Assembly: GCA_030734395.1 (NCBI GenBank) | Contig: JAUZTG010000003.1 | Coordinates: 496,001 to 560,000 of the forward strand | DNA length: 64,000 nt | Source: Sarocladium kiliense | Lineage: Eukaryota; Ascomycota; Sordariomycetes; Hypocreales; Sarocladiaceae | Reading direction: 5' to 3' | Shown: one piece after another, positions 10,673-22,133 of the stretch | Numbering within the stretch: the stretch's first letter is position 1 | How the letters are laid out: every line of letters begins with the position of its first letter | Notes under the pieces: model-generated | What the model saw: only the letters and a program-made list of their open reading frames with translations | Databases searched by the model: none | What the model was told of the DNA's origin: nothing | Translations under genes and position numbers: made by a program

Positions 10673-12180
10673 ATGGATACCCCGGCAATCCCTCCTCCGC
10701 GCGATGCACGGGAACAGGCGATCCTGGATAAGTTTATCTTGATACGGGATCAGCTCCTGTTGCTGAAGCAGGATCGTACGACATATATCCGGAGCCAAGA
10801 TGTCATTCCCCTCTACGACCAGATGATTACTCAGGTCTCAGAGCTCAACGCCATCCGCGCCGAGGCGGGCGTGAAGGAGGAGAACAGAGGTAAAACCACA
10901 ATGATGATCTTCAACACAAATCAGCTGACAGCCACTAGTTGATAGGGTAATGGATAGTTGCTTCCAATTACTGTCCCTGTTCTATCTCACGATCGGCCGC
11001 AATAACGAAGCCCCAGCTGCATACTCCCTCACTTCGACAATCAAGCGATTACTGGACCACCTCATCGAGGCCGACTTGTACTCGGCGAAAGACCTCGAAA
11101 GCATTGGTGCAACACTCGACCGATTATCACACAGCGTAAAACAGGCTGCCACAAGGACCGATGGAAATCAGCACTCGCCAGTGGTCATCACTCTGGTTGC
11201 GAATCGGGTCGAGTTATGCCAGACCCTTCTAAAGAAGCTCCAGGAACGGTTAAAGCGGCTGGCTGAACCACTCCTTGACACCCACGAGAAGCTTGTCTCT
11301 ATTTTACGATGTATTGCATTGGCGAACACTAAGGCAAAGGTGCGACAAATGTCATGTGCCCTCAACGCTGTGGAGACACAGGCTAACGTGAACCGTAGTT
11401 CTCTACTTCTGAAGTTCAGAAGCTCAAAAATCAGCTTCTCGAGATCGGGGAGAAGCGAATCGAGGGGAAGTTCTGCGCACAAGACGGGTCTGTACCTCCA
11501 GGTGGTGAAGAGGTTTGCGACCTGTATCAGCGTTGCGTGTATTGGGCAGACCTGGTGTTGGAACGCAAAGGAGTTATGCCTGAGCCCTTCCGCCCTACCT
11601 ACGAAATTCTTCTTGGAATTAGGAACGACCTAGAGAAGCTATCTCTTACGCAAGCCTGGTCCCTTCGGGAGACCGACTTGTATGATTTCCAGCGGAAGCT
11701 CGACAAAATCGATGAGAGCCGAGGCCCTGGAGGCAACTTTTACGATGACAAGGGACGACCGGCAGATCTGTGGGTGCAGCGCACTATGCTGTATCTGATT
11801 CGCAGGAGCTATGCGTACATCTATTCATTCATGATCTCATCCGAACCGGTGTCCGAAGCGTTGTTGCCCATATACAACCAGCTACAGACCCTGAAACGGT
11901 GCCTTGTCGAGGTTAAGAAGAGTGGTGGGGTCTCTTCGGTAAGGGAGCTGTACCCTTACAGCATGAAGGTAGGTCTCACCACGCAGAGATACAAGGCTCT
12001 CCTGCTTACAAGTCACAGCTGAACTCACTGGACAACATGAGGGTTGATGGAAAGTTTATTGTCAATGGAGACATTCCGGAAGGTCAAGGCAGCGTGAGCG
12101 AGCTATTGGCCGAGTGCTTCGATCTCATTTATGAGCTCCGCGTCAACGCCGAGGAAGGAGACGTTGCGAATGGAGAATAG
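10673..12180 (+). CDS. DUF2408 / UPF0662 family protein (Cub1/YPL260W-like)
   Basis: Conserved fungal cytosolic alpha-helical protein; the yeast member Cub1 has been linked to proteasome function and DNA damage tolerance, but no biochemical activity is established. Four exons. The start MDTPAIPPPRDAREQAILDK at 10673 is preferred over the upstream in-frame ATG because this is the conserved start. Intron 1 joins NR with VDRVMDSCFQLLSLFYLTIG, intron 2 joins NTKAK with FSTSEVQKLKNQLLEIG, and intron 3 joins YSMK with LNSLDNMRVDGKF. Conserved blocks include DLWVQRTMLYLIRRSYAYIY and LLAECFDLIYELR. About 440 residues, helical, no signal or membrane segment. Family recognised; role inferred only from yeast. 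Confidence 0.85.
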
Positions 12181-12527
12181 TAGGCCCGCTCCGCAAAGTT
12201 GTAGCTAATTGGCATTGTATGAGTCCATGTTCTGTTTGCGTCGTTTTGCTTTGCTGCTTGCTTCAAGGACTTGTGTTCTGATTACCGGGCTGGAGTTTGT
12301 ACTTTACGCACACTACGAATCACGGGGTGCGCACTATGGGTTAGGGAGGGTATGTTGAGGACCAAAGGAAAGAAGCCTTTGTTCTTATGGAGGATCGAGA
12401 AATGTCGTTACAAGGAAAGGAATACAATTTGCTCATCAAACTCTAGTTCTGGAGTTTGGACAGCTTGCACAACTTTTCATGGACAATGTGATATTATGTG
12501 TTTGTTTACCAACGCGACACGTTGCCC
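12181..12527. other. convergent 3' intergenic region
   Basis: Between the stops of the DUF2408 and YCII genes. Nothing else seen. Confidence 0.6.
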
Positions 12528-13082
12528 TTAGTTGAGCTGTGTTCTGAAAGCGGCCTTAAAAGGGTAAATCTGGATCTTCTCCATGTCCCAAACCCCGGCA
12601 GTGGCGTAGATGTCCTTGCTGAGAGCATCGATGATCTCCTGCTTTGACTCAGCCGTGCACACGAGGGTGCTGCCCATGAAGTCCCACTTGGATGGATCAT
12701 CGCCCTGAGGAGTCTCATGGAAGAGGGCACCTGATGGAAGCTGTGTTAGCCGTATTCAAAAAGAGGTCGAGGAAGGGGAGAGGGGATATTTACCGCCCAT
12801 TTGCCATTTGCCCGCCTTTCTAGCCGGCTCGATGCCTGCAAAGTGTTGGCTGGGGAAACATGTCAGCATCTACTCAGAAAACAGCCATGATGTTTCTAGT
12901 TAGTATGTTGCTGCTTACGGGCGGACTTCAAGGCGCTTGGCCAGGACGCCTGGCTTGTCAGGGACAACAACAAGGTACTCGAAGGTCTTTCCGGAAGACA
13001 TGGCGCGTCGTGCGGTGGTGAATAGAGAGAGAGCGAGGGGTTTGGAGACGGAGAAGTTGCGGAGTACGGGTCGTGCGAACAT
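12528..13082 (-). CDS. YCII-related domain protein, probably mitochondrial
   Basis: Small ferredoxin-like (dimeric alpha/beta barrel) protein of the YCII family. Fungal members are often described as mitochondrial or stress-related but have no proven reaction. Three exons: FEYLVVVPDKPGVLAKRLEV, then HFAGIEPARKAGKWQMGG across intron 2, then ALFHETPQGDDP...DIYATAGVWD with the conserved A/D-P-Y-x-x-aG-xW pattern, ending FRTQLN. Two in-frame ATGs exist. The inner one (13001) gives the bare domain. The outer one (13082) adds 27 residues, MFARPVLRNFSVSKPLAL.., rich in Arg/Ser/Leu and free of acidic residues, a typical mitochondrial presequence. I annotate the longer form and keep the shorter as an alternative. 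Confidence 0.82.
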
Positions 13083-14873
13083 AGAGCAATTTGAAGATGG
13101 GGGTGGTAAGCTGATGGCTGGAGGTGGGAGGTGGTGGTGATGATGAGGTGAGGTTGAGGTGAGGTTGAGGAGGGTGGAGGGGATCCCGATGTCGGGGCGG
13201 ATGGGGCAGACGCGGGGTGAGGACGTTTGCTATGAAGCCGCGAGGATCGTGAAGCAAAGACAAACTGTTATATTTATACTAAAGGTATCGAAGCAATTGA
13301 AATACTCAATAAGACATACTATAAAGCCTTGCGCCCTTTGCGTGGAGTATTTCGGTTGTAGAAGACTACTGAGCATTTGCAGCTGGTGCTTAGGGCGCGC
13401 TTTTGACATGTTGAACCTGAGAAAAGGCGGGACGGGACAGGTGAATATGCAGAGCACCTTCGTACCTCAACCGAGGATGTGAAGACAACAGCGAGACCCC
13501 GAAATCAGGTAGATCGAATCGAAGAAGACTGATGACAGACCTACCAGGGGTGTGGCTAGAACATTTGCCTATCTCGTCTCCGTCTTGCCTATGAAGGATG
13601 ATGCGATCCAGGAACGCTGTGGGTTGGGTGAGGAGCCGGGCGTAATTTGTCCCCATCCTTGTCCATCAGATAGCCAAGCTTCTCCAGGATCCTTCGCGAA
13701 CATCCCTAGTGAGATTGGAACGCCTCTCTGGCGGGTGCCGCAGTCAGCATCCGAACCCGACATGCCGATGGCGTCAGGGTTAAAGGTAAGTCTAAGTGGT
13801 AAAGCCAGTGACACCTGTTGCTGTGGATGAGGGCTGTCGGCGGCTGACGCACGGTGTACGAAGACAATCGTCAGGTTGACCAATGAGCGCTCAATCTGTC
13901 CGCCTGCGCGTCAGCATCGCTTGTTCAGGTCAGATATGCGCTCTATACTCTTGTGAGGTCATGGCTGGCCGACCGGCATGGTTTCGAAGGCTTTGATAGG
14001 AGGAGATCACCACCTTTGCGGATCTACAGGCGGAGTTTCGTAGGACCCGTGGCTCCTCATCTCTCAAAGAAGCTCAAAATAGCCCCCAAGGATCACCATG
14101 TAGCCTGCAATATTGGTCGCTTATAACAGATAGTCTCATCTCAACTGCAGGAACAATTGCCGAGGTTTATTCCCCCTGTGGTCCCACAATGTCAGACCGT
14201 TGACAACAAGCGCACCAAAAATAATGGGATGCTATGGGAGGATGATGCAGAATGAATCACCAGCAAGGGTGCGGACCGGCCGATACTTCTCGGACGAGGC
14301 CTCACACCCACATTTATCCCAACCAGCAGCCCTATCGCTCAGATACTGCATAACTAGTGATGGAGGGATGGAATCCACGTATGCAAACGGGGCTGAGGGT
14401 TAAGGTGCATGCCACCCCCGTGACTCGAGCGACAGCAAGATAGTCGTCTCTGAGGGCCTGAAATGGATAGAGGCTTGCTTGGCATGGGCTTGCTGCTGAC
14501 AAGCTTTAATTCCGATTAGCATCTTTACTAGAGATCACGGCGGGAAAGTGGCGGAGGGTGGGAAGCTTGGGGTTGGAGCTGACGACGAAGCCAAGGTGAC
14601 CATGCCTGCTAGGGATCGAGGATGCCTGTTGCCGTGGCAGTGTGATTGGTCGCATGTGAAGTTTGTCTGACGGTGAGGGCGGAATTGAAGATGCCCAATT
14701 CCGTTACTTATAGATGCGATCGAGCTGGGTTGATGATGCGAGTATATATCTGCGCTCGGTCACCTCAATTGAACTAGACCTGGCCTGACTAGGTAGGACA
14801 GCGATCTTCATCCCTTGCAAGGCCCGAGCCCAGGACCTGTTTCTTGCCGCCTGAAGCTTCATCGCTCATCATT
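13083..14873. other. 1.8-kb intergenic region before the regulator gene
   Basis: Divergent upstream region between the YCII gene and the Zn2Cys6 gene. No convincing coding sequence. CT/GA-rich simple stretches occur near 13100-13180. The right end carries the TATA-type element listed separately. Confidence 0.5.
14743..14749 (+). promoter_or_regulatory. TATA-type element of the Zn2Cys6 regulator gene
   Basis: TATATAT, 125-131 bp before the ATG at 14874. Position and A/T core fit a fungal TATA box; inferred from sequence only. Confidence 0.45.
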
Positions 14874-17258
14874 ATGCAAAACGCAAGAGGGATTCTGTCG
14901 TGCGCATCTTGTCGTCAGAGAAAGTGAGTATCATGACCCCAAAGTGGTGATATAGTGCTTACTGGCCGCGTCAGGTTGAGGTGTGACCGAGGCGAACCAT
15001 GCCACAACTGCGAGACGAGAAAGATCGAGTGCAAGTATGCACCTATCCCACGAGGACGCGCCGTGATCCAAAGACAGGATGAGAATCGACAAGAACTCGA
15101 GAGTCGAATTCGCCATCTAGAGAAGCTGATTGGCAATCTTGCCTCCCAGAGTGGCAACAATGGCGCAGCTTCGACACAGAAATATGAGAACGAGAGCACG
15201 GCTCCAATGGCTTCAGACACGTCTTCGACGACGTCAAGTCAACACGAGGTCAAGTCCGGCCGGCTGATTGAGAACGACAACCAGATGATCTATGTCTCCC
15301 CCGACCATTGGGCTGCGATCCACGATGAGGTGCGTACTCTGTAGCGACTCTAGTACGCGCGACTGGGACTTATTCATGGTGACTAGATTACCAAGCTGAG
15401 AGCTCACGTAGAGCTTGATGACTCGGCGGATGCGGAAGCAATAGCAGAGCAGGTGGCGCATGATCGCGGCCTCATGTTACTTGAAGGGCTCTGCCCTCCT
15501 TGCAGCTTGGAGGAGATCATCTTCGACATTCCACCCCGGCCTGTGGCTGACCGTCTAGTGTCGCGATACTTTACTTCTCGGGACCGACTAATTGGTAAGT
15601 GACGGGCAAGGCTTCAGAAGTCGCGACAAGCTGACAGGCCGTCCAGTCCTCCACGGTCCGAACTTCCTTCGAGAGTATCGCGATTTCTGGAATCAACCTA
15701 CAGCCGCACCTCCAGCATGGGTCGCCATGCTCTTTGGTGTAATGTTGGGAGGTGCGTTTCTGTATCTGCGAGCAGGAGACGCTCTACCCGAGGGCATGGC
15801 CACTCCTGGCGAGGTATTGGAGAACTTCCAACGGCGATCGGCAGAATGCCTTGTGCTTTCCAACTATTCCACCGCACCGGGAAAGTACACCCTAGAAGCC
15901 CTTCTTCTCCATGGTCACAGCGAGTTCATCCGTCGTCCAGATGCACAGGTCGGCATCTGGGTCCTCGGAGGCGTGGCCATCCGTCTTGCGCTTCGAATGG
16001 GCTACCACCGCGACCCAAGCCACTACAGCCATTTCACTCCATTCGAAGGCGAGATGAGACGGCGAATGTGGGCTAACATCAAACAACTCGACTGCCTGAC
16101 TTCTTACCAGGTCGGATTGCCTTCAATGCTACAAGACCGCCACACCGACTGTTTACCGCCACGCAACATCTTCGACGAGGAGATCTCGGCGGAAAGCACA
16201 GAATTACCTCCTTCTCGACCCGAGACCGAAATGACGCCGATTCTATATCAGATAGTGAAAGTGCGCCTGATGTCTGTCTTTGACGAAATCTTCGATGAGA
16301 CGTCGTTGGTAGAACTGCACAATCGAAATTACGACCGTGTGGCTGCGCTCGACCGCCGCCTCTCGGAAGCGATTGCAGCTATACCTCCTGGTCTTCGTCT
16401 AGCAAGTCCTCAGGACTCGTTGATGGTACACCCGAATGTACTCATCCGTCAATACAATATCGAGCTGCTCGGCCAGAAGGCTCGCTGCATTCTGCACCGC
16501 CAGCACATGACCAAGTCCTTCCAAGACCCCAAGTTCGATTACTCTCGCAAAGCCTGCCTCGGTGCAGCCATGGCTCTTCTTAAGTACCAAATGGACATTC
16601 TTGCTGAGGTTCAACCAGGAGGTCTTTTGTTCAACGAGCGTTGGTTTGTCACGCAATTGGAGCACTCTGACTTCCTTCTCGCTTGCATGGTGGTCCTCCT
16701 GGAGGTCTGCAGCCGGGGGAAACGTAGCAACGCATCGCGCGGCCTGGAGGAGGCATACAGTACCACGCAGCTCATGGATGCTGTCAAGAAGTCTCAAGAG
16801 TTTTGGTACATCATGCGAGATCGCAATCGCAAAGCCATGCAGGCATACAAGACCATGTCTGGGATGCTGTCCAGGATCATGGTCGACACAGAGACGTCTA
16901 ATGCCGCCACAGTATCAACTAATACACTGTCTCTCGGGGCAATAGCAGATCCTTCACAAGTATCTGGTCAGTATTCAGACTATCCAAACATCACCTGCCA
17001 AAACTGCTGCTAATGGATTAAGCAGTGAACTTCTCGACGCTCGCCACGGCCGCCGACCAACCACTCCACGGGTATGATCATCACTTGGATCAGCCACCCC
17101 TAGATCCTGCCATGGCTGAGATCAGTGACATGTTGATCAGTCCGGCTCTCGTTGACTGGGTATGTGCAGCCTGAGCCCCCGGTCATGAGCCGTGAAAGCT
17201 GACCGACTGGTAGGAATCGTGGGAGTCGTACATGCAACGGCCTCTGGATCGGCAGTGA
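14874..17258 (+). CDS. Zn2Cys6 transcription factor with fungal-specific domain
   Basis: Nuclear DNA-binding regulator. The first exon stops inside the zinc cluster: joining AGA-AA (to 14923) with G-TTG-AGG-TGT (from 14975) gives C10-x2-C13-x6-C20-x5-C26-x2-C29-x6-C36. A leucine-containing linker (RQELESRIRHLEKLIGNLA) may dimerise. The middle homology region shows WIWVLGG-like text (VGIWVLGGVAIRLALRMGYH) and EMRRRMWANIKQLDCLTSYQ, the fungal_trans hallmarks. Further introns begin at 15330 and 15595. Near the 3' end an intron at GTCAGT (about 16967) joins VSG to VNFSTLATAADQ, and a last exon ends ESYMQRPLDRQ at 17258, beyond the stop of the unspliced frame. It is placed at the head of the two dehydrogenases and flavo-oxidase and may regulate them. 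Confidence 0.88.
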
Positions 17259-18105
17259 AGACAGAGGCGCTTGAAAAGGATAGCTCGCTCCATTCATGAG
17301 TGATGATAATTACGTGTTTGCCAGTGATTGTGCCGGCTTGGGAGTTCACCACAAGGACGATGCTGTTTGGCCAAAGGTCCTGGGTCTTGATCTACTCTCT
17401 ATACCATGAGATACCACTATTAACAATACTACCTCTGCTGTTTTGACCGTAATTTTTGCGTTATCTTTTGGCTGGTGCGTACTCTGAGCAAAGGCCGCGA
17501 GATAGGTCTCCTTGCTGAACAACGAAACGTCCTGTACAGCACCATGAACAACCAGCGATTACCAACCTCGAGCTTTGTAATTGACCAATAATTCCTTGCC
17601 GTCCTTCATGTAGAAACATCCAGCATACTTGCTTTCGCACTCTTGGTCATGACAAACCGCTTGCTGAGCAATCCGAACGCCTATGCGCACGGATCCATTC
17701 CAAACCAGCAGCCACAAATCACCGCTCCTAAGCAACCTTCACATAAGTCGGCATATCGGTAGATTGATCCCCGACAATTCATAGGCTAAATGTGGTGTGT
17801 TTGCTGTCACTGACTAATCGCGGAGATTCTTGGGGAACAATGCCGATGAGGGGCGTCAACGCCCAGTGCATGTAAATGCCCCAATTGGGCCAAGTATGTG
17901 CAGTGCGAAGGCCGGTGTGCTGACCTGATTGCGCCCGAAATATAGTGACTGAGTTTCTAGAATGAGATGTGGAGGCCATCATGAGAAGTATATAAAGGAT
18001 TATTCGCCATGGGATTTGATGTTCACCAGACTTCGCAATCGTCAGCATCAACTACCACCACTAAGTCTACAGACTATACGCAGCCTTCAAAGCTAACTCA
18101 CCACA
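17259..18105. other. intergenic, regulator / first dehydrogenase
   Basis: Holds the 3' region of the regulator gene and the promoter of the dehydrogenase. Two CGG triplets lie close together (CGGCATATCGG near 17749-17759). No gene seen. Confidence 0.5.
17989..17997 (+). promoter_or_regulatory. TATA box of the first dehydrogenase gene
   Basis: TATATAAAG, about 110 bp before the ATG at 18106; a close match to the canonical TATA box. Confidence 0.6.
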
Positions 18106-19068
18106 ATGGATACCACTACCAATGTCCTCATTTCTGGCGCCAGTCGAGGTCAGTGTACTCACAACTCTCACTGCCACCTCTCTTTCGTGGCTTGACAAAT
18201 CATTGGCTCTTAAATCTAACACAAGTGACAGGTATCGGCAAAGGCTTCCTCGAGCACTACCTCCGCCGACCAAACCACACCGTCATTGCCGCCCTGCGTG
18301 ACATTACCAGCCCCAACGCCAAAGCTCTCCTTGAACTACCCGTCGGCGAGGGCAGCAGAGTCGTCCTCGTCAAGATCGAAGCCACCTCCACAACTGACTC
18401 TTTCGCAGCCGCAAAGGAGCTCGAGGCCCAAGGCATTACCAAGCTAGATGTCATCATCGCCAACGCCGCCATGGTCGGCAACCAAGGTCCTGTTGAATCC
18501 ATCGATCCCAAGGCTGTGGCCGAAGTGTATGTCGTCAACGCAGCTGGTCCGGCATTGCTCTTCATGGGCCTGAAGCCTCTTCTCGAGAGAGCCAAGAACC
18601 CGAAGTGGATGGCAATGAGCTCGGCCGTCGCTTCAATTGAGGACTATCAGAAGTATATGTTCTTCAAGATGTTCCCGTACAATGCTTCCAAGGCGGCTTT
18701 GAACCATTTCACGAAGACAATTCACACGGAGTATGGGAATATTGTTGCGTTTGCTGTCTCTCCTGGGTAAGTGATCCGGGGCGAAAGCAAATTTTCTTCC
18801 AGGATTGCGCTGACAATGTCACTTCTACTTCAGCTTTGTCGAGACGGAGATGGGGAAGAATGCAGTCAAGGCTTACGGGATGGAGAACCCCCCGTTCTCA
18901 GATCTTGATGAGGTGGCTAAGAGTATTATTGAACGGGTAAGCACGTGCTTTTATTTCTTGCTTCGGGTGCGGTGTTGGCTGACAATGGTTGGGTAGATCG
19001 ACACGGCCACCAGGGACAATTACTCTGGGCGTTTCATCCACGCGGATGGAACTCCGATTCCTTGGTAA
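18106..19068 (+). CDS. short-chain dehydrogenase/reductase, NOR/C-factor-like
   Basis: Cytosolic NAD(P)-dependent SDR similar to fungal ketoreductases of the norsolorinate-reductase/C-factor type, which reduce ketones on aromatic or other small substrates. MDTTTNVLISGASRG is joined to IGKGFLEHYLRRPNHTVIAA, so an intron splits the nucleotide-binding motif S-G-A-S-R-G-I-G-K-G. Then VIIANAAMVG (the NAG-type element), a Ser in WMAMSSAVASI and the Y-N-A-S-K catalytic pair, followed by VSPG-FVETEMGKNA across an intron. It ends SGRFIHADGTPIPW. Four exons, about 250 residues. Start at 18106 with A-rich context. The family is clear, the substrate is not; no synthase gene is nearby. Confidence 0.88.
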
Positions 19069-19503
19069 CCATGTGCCGAGCATTTGCTGTCATTCTTCGG
19101 CTTTGACTTGAATGATAGCATTGTAGAATGCGTTTCAGCTTCTAGACTTGCTTTTCAGCGTTACAATTGACTATTTCCTTGCTCTGTGCATCTACGGCAC
19201 TCTGTGTGAGAGGTGCGACTGTACATCTGAACTTAAACTTGCTCGCCTTTCAGAGTTACGCTCTTCGTCCATTGCTGGATGGTCTGCTAACGTTTCCATG
19301 CATTCCCATCCAGTTGGCAGATTCGTTTACTGCTCTGGCATACATCGTTCTTTCATATGCCTTTGTACTGCCTGTCACCTTGAAACCGGGGTTTGCTTCC
19401 TATTCTAGTCCTCATGAAAGCCTGATGTGCAAGGCATCTGCCTTGCGAAGATCAAACAGCTCGCACGAGCTTGTCTGTGTGTAAGTCGTGCTCGGTCGGG
19501 GAG

Positions 19504-19530
19504 CCGGAGATGTCCGCGGCCCCGCTCCGG
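19504..19530. promoter_or_regulatory. candidate Zn2Cys6 regulator site, CGG-type palindromes
   Basis: CCGGAG and CTCCGG form an inverted repeat with 15 bases between them. Inside it, CGG-N6-CCG occupies 19505-19516 and CGG-N2-CCG 19517-19524. Inverted CGG triplets are the known recognition form of Zn2Cys6 proteins. Located about 385 bp before the second dehydrogenase. Binding is inferred. Confidence 0.35.
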
Positions 19531-19779
19531 CCGGGCCAGGGCGCTCATCACCACCGAGCTTCCTCACCTAGTGCAAGACATTGCGTCAAAATAGCACAGG
19601 GCAATGATACCGTAGACCCGGCGTTGTGGAAACTCGAAACGGAACTATGATCTTTCTTGGCGCCGGGCTTAGACCCGAGATACTGGACACTATGCTGCGA
19701 CCGGAGCTCCGCGGTAAGGCGTCGTCACTCCATAGAGCATACGTGGGCACCAGCGAAAGGATTTGAGATGATCGAAATG

Positions 19780-19787
19780 TATAAATA
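19780..19787 (+). promoter_or_regulatory. TATA box of the second dehydrogenase gene
   Basis: TATAAATA, about 130 bp before the ATG at 19915. Confidence 0.55.
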
Positions 19788-19914
19788 AGAGACTGGATGA
19801 GGCCAATGTTGTAATAACAAAATATAAGTTTCTCCTTTTGACATTGAAGCCAAGATATACGGTAGTTCAATCTACACAACATAGCCAACCCCCTTCTTCA
19901 CTCAGCAACGAGCC

Positions 19915-21052
19915 ATGCCCTGCAAGACGCCCACCTACACCGAAGCCGACCTCCCCGACTTGGCCGGCTATGTGATTATTGTTACCGGTGCCACTGGAGG
20001 AATCGGTTCCGAGACAGCCAAGCAGCTCGCTCTACGCAACGCCCGCGTCTACCTCAGCGGACGGTCCACCGAGAAGATCCAGCAGACCATCTTAAGGCTA
20101 AACAGCGATGCTGGGCGGAACCTTGATCTCCACGCCCTTCAAATGAACCTAGAAGACCTCCAGTCGGTGAAGAGTGCGGCAGAAGACTTCTTGCGCCGCG
20201 AGTCCCGTCTCGACATACTGATTAACAATGCTGGGGTACGTCGGGTGATTGGTGAACCAGACTTTCGCTACAGTACTGACACGGCATGCCGTAGATTATG
20301 AGCACCCCCTTTGAACTGACAACTGATGGCTTCGACCGGCAATGGGAGGTCAATTACTTGGCTCCGCACACATTCACATACTACCTCATGCCGGTGCTGC
20401 TTAGCACTGCAGCAAGTACGGACGGCTCGAAGGATCGGGTCCGAGTTGTGAATGTGGCCAGTGACGCTGCTTGGAACGGACCCGCGAAAATCAACATGGA
20501 AGACGTCAATTTGACGAACGAGAAGGGCACAATGGCTGGATGGTGAGCACATCTCCCGAGATTCCACAAGTCAGCTCCGGATGGCTGACACCCAGCAGGC
20601 GTCGCTACGGCCATGCCAAGCAGGCCCTGGTGCGCGAGACAAAGTCTCTAAACGACAGATACAGCTCTCAAGGTGAGCCAGGCGAACTCACGGATTGCCT
20701 CTGTAGGCATTAGCGTCCTCAGCTCGACTGACGCGTCCCCCCCCCCCTAGGCGTGACTGCGTATTCTCTCCACCCAGGCATCGTCGCGACAGGGCTGCAA
20801 AGCGGAGACCAAGGAGGATTCGGCAAAGTTGTACGGCCGCTGACGAAATTCTTGTCCTTCACAACAACTCTCGAGGCTTCTTACAATACTTTCTTCGCGG
20901 CTACGAGCAAGGATGCGGTCGCGAATGCGGGGAACTTCTTCATGCCGGTCGGGAAGCTGGAGGCAAAGTCGGATGCATTTGTCAATGACGCGGCAGGCAA
21001 CGATGCGCTGTGGGATTTGGGTAATAAGCAGATGAGGCAGATTCTGGGGTGA
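19915..21052 (+). CDS. short-chain dehydrogenase, retinol-dehydrogenase/WWOX-like
   Basis: NAD(P)-dependent classical SDR of the RDH/WWOX-like group common in fungal tailoring and detoxification. Four exons. The Rossmann motif is V-T-G-A-T-G-G-I-G-S (VIIVTGATGGIGSETAKQLA), followed by the cofactor-selecting YLSGRSTEK, DILINNAG (closed by an intron just after NAG), the substrate-loop text RQWEVNYLAPHTFTYYLMPV, VNVASDAAW with the Ser, and YGHAKQALV with the catalytic Tyr-x3-Lys. The last exon begins GVTAYSLHPGIVATGLQ after an unusual poly-C acceptor. About 320 residues. No signal peptide. Unrelated in detail to the preceding SDR, so not a recent tandem duplicate. Confidence 0.88.
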
Positions 21053-22133
21053 GGCGGGCTGTATAGCACGGGCGAATGAGAACGACTGCGGCAGGTCAGA
21101 AATGTCATCACTTGTCCGATGGACGTCGACATGGTGTATACTATACTAGGAGATAGGGTTGCATGGCATGAATGACTGCGACTCTTCCACGAGTCTTAAG
21201 CTGACATGTTGTGCCGCGTCCCTCCTCAACTCGACACATCCAACGGCTCGAGGAGAACAAAAAGTGAAGTTCCATATTCGGTCGGGCTGCAGATGCCAAC
21301 TGCTACCTCAAAGCTGAATCGGTCCTAGTCGTAGGCTCAGCTCTGAACCAAAGCGTCTAAGCGACCTATCGGTGACGCTCCCGGATAATTACGCCAACCG
21401 TCTTTAATATCGTGCCGTTCCGTAAAGCTTAGTTGCGGAGAATGGCCCTGCAGTTCAGGACGCCTCCTTCTTTCTTAGCCTGTCCCGCTCAGAGTTGTAA
21501 TGTGCATACTCAGCTGCTGCATGTACAGCCATCCCGAGTGACACGAGACAGCACTAGACAAGGGTCTGTTTTTTTCGTTCTGCATTCATAGTAGACGAGA
21601 TCAAATCGAAAGACTCGTGCCGTTGAGTTTCTCCGTGTGTCCTGCCCCGGCTCATGAGGCGCCACTGACGGCAGAGTGCAGACCGACTTGGGCACAGCGA
21701 CGCTCGAAAAGGCGAAATGGAAAGTGTTTCGCCCGTTTAGGAGTGCACTGTAACCTCTTTGCGAGCATTTATGACGTCTGTGGATGCAATAAGGCATAGA
21801 AATTGATGTGAAAAAGGGGATACGTGCGCTCAAGAGCCAATGGGGAGATCTTGGTGAGGAGAATAACCTTCGCTTACACGTGGTAGGTAGGAGGTTAATC
21901 CTTGCCAGTGACGCCCGGCCCGAAGGATGTGACAGAGCACGGAAGAAACTAAGATCGCACTCCTGCGAACATCATGTTGACTCGAGCGCAGTGGCAAGGG
22001 AGCAAGCGTTCAGTGAACAATCCTTGTCGCCGATGGTCCTCCAAGTATAAAGAAGTGGTGATTACCCCCCCTTGCGGGATATAAGATCTAGCAGATACAG
22101 TGAAGCAGCTAGTTAACGGAATTGGAATAGATC
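21053..22133. other. intergenic, upstream of the flavo-oxidase
   Basis: 1.1 kb with no convincing coding sequence; it ends in the TATA box at 22046. Confidence 0.5.
22046..22052 (+). promoter_or_regulatory. TATA box of the FAD oxidoreductase gene
   Basis: TATAAAG, 82-88 bp before the ATG at 22134. Confidence 0.55.

Larger units (their letters stand above)
19069..19914. other. intergenic between the two dehydrogenases
   Basis: Contains a GC-rich CGG-type palindromic site and a TATA box (both listed). The open frame at 19148-19484 is hydrophobic but not family-like. Confidence 0.5.
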
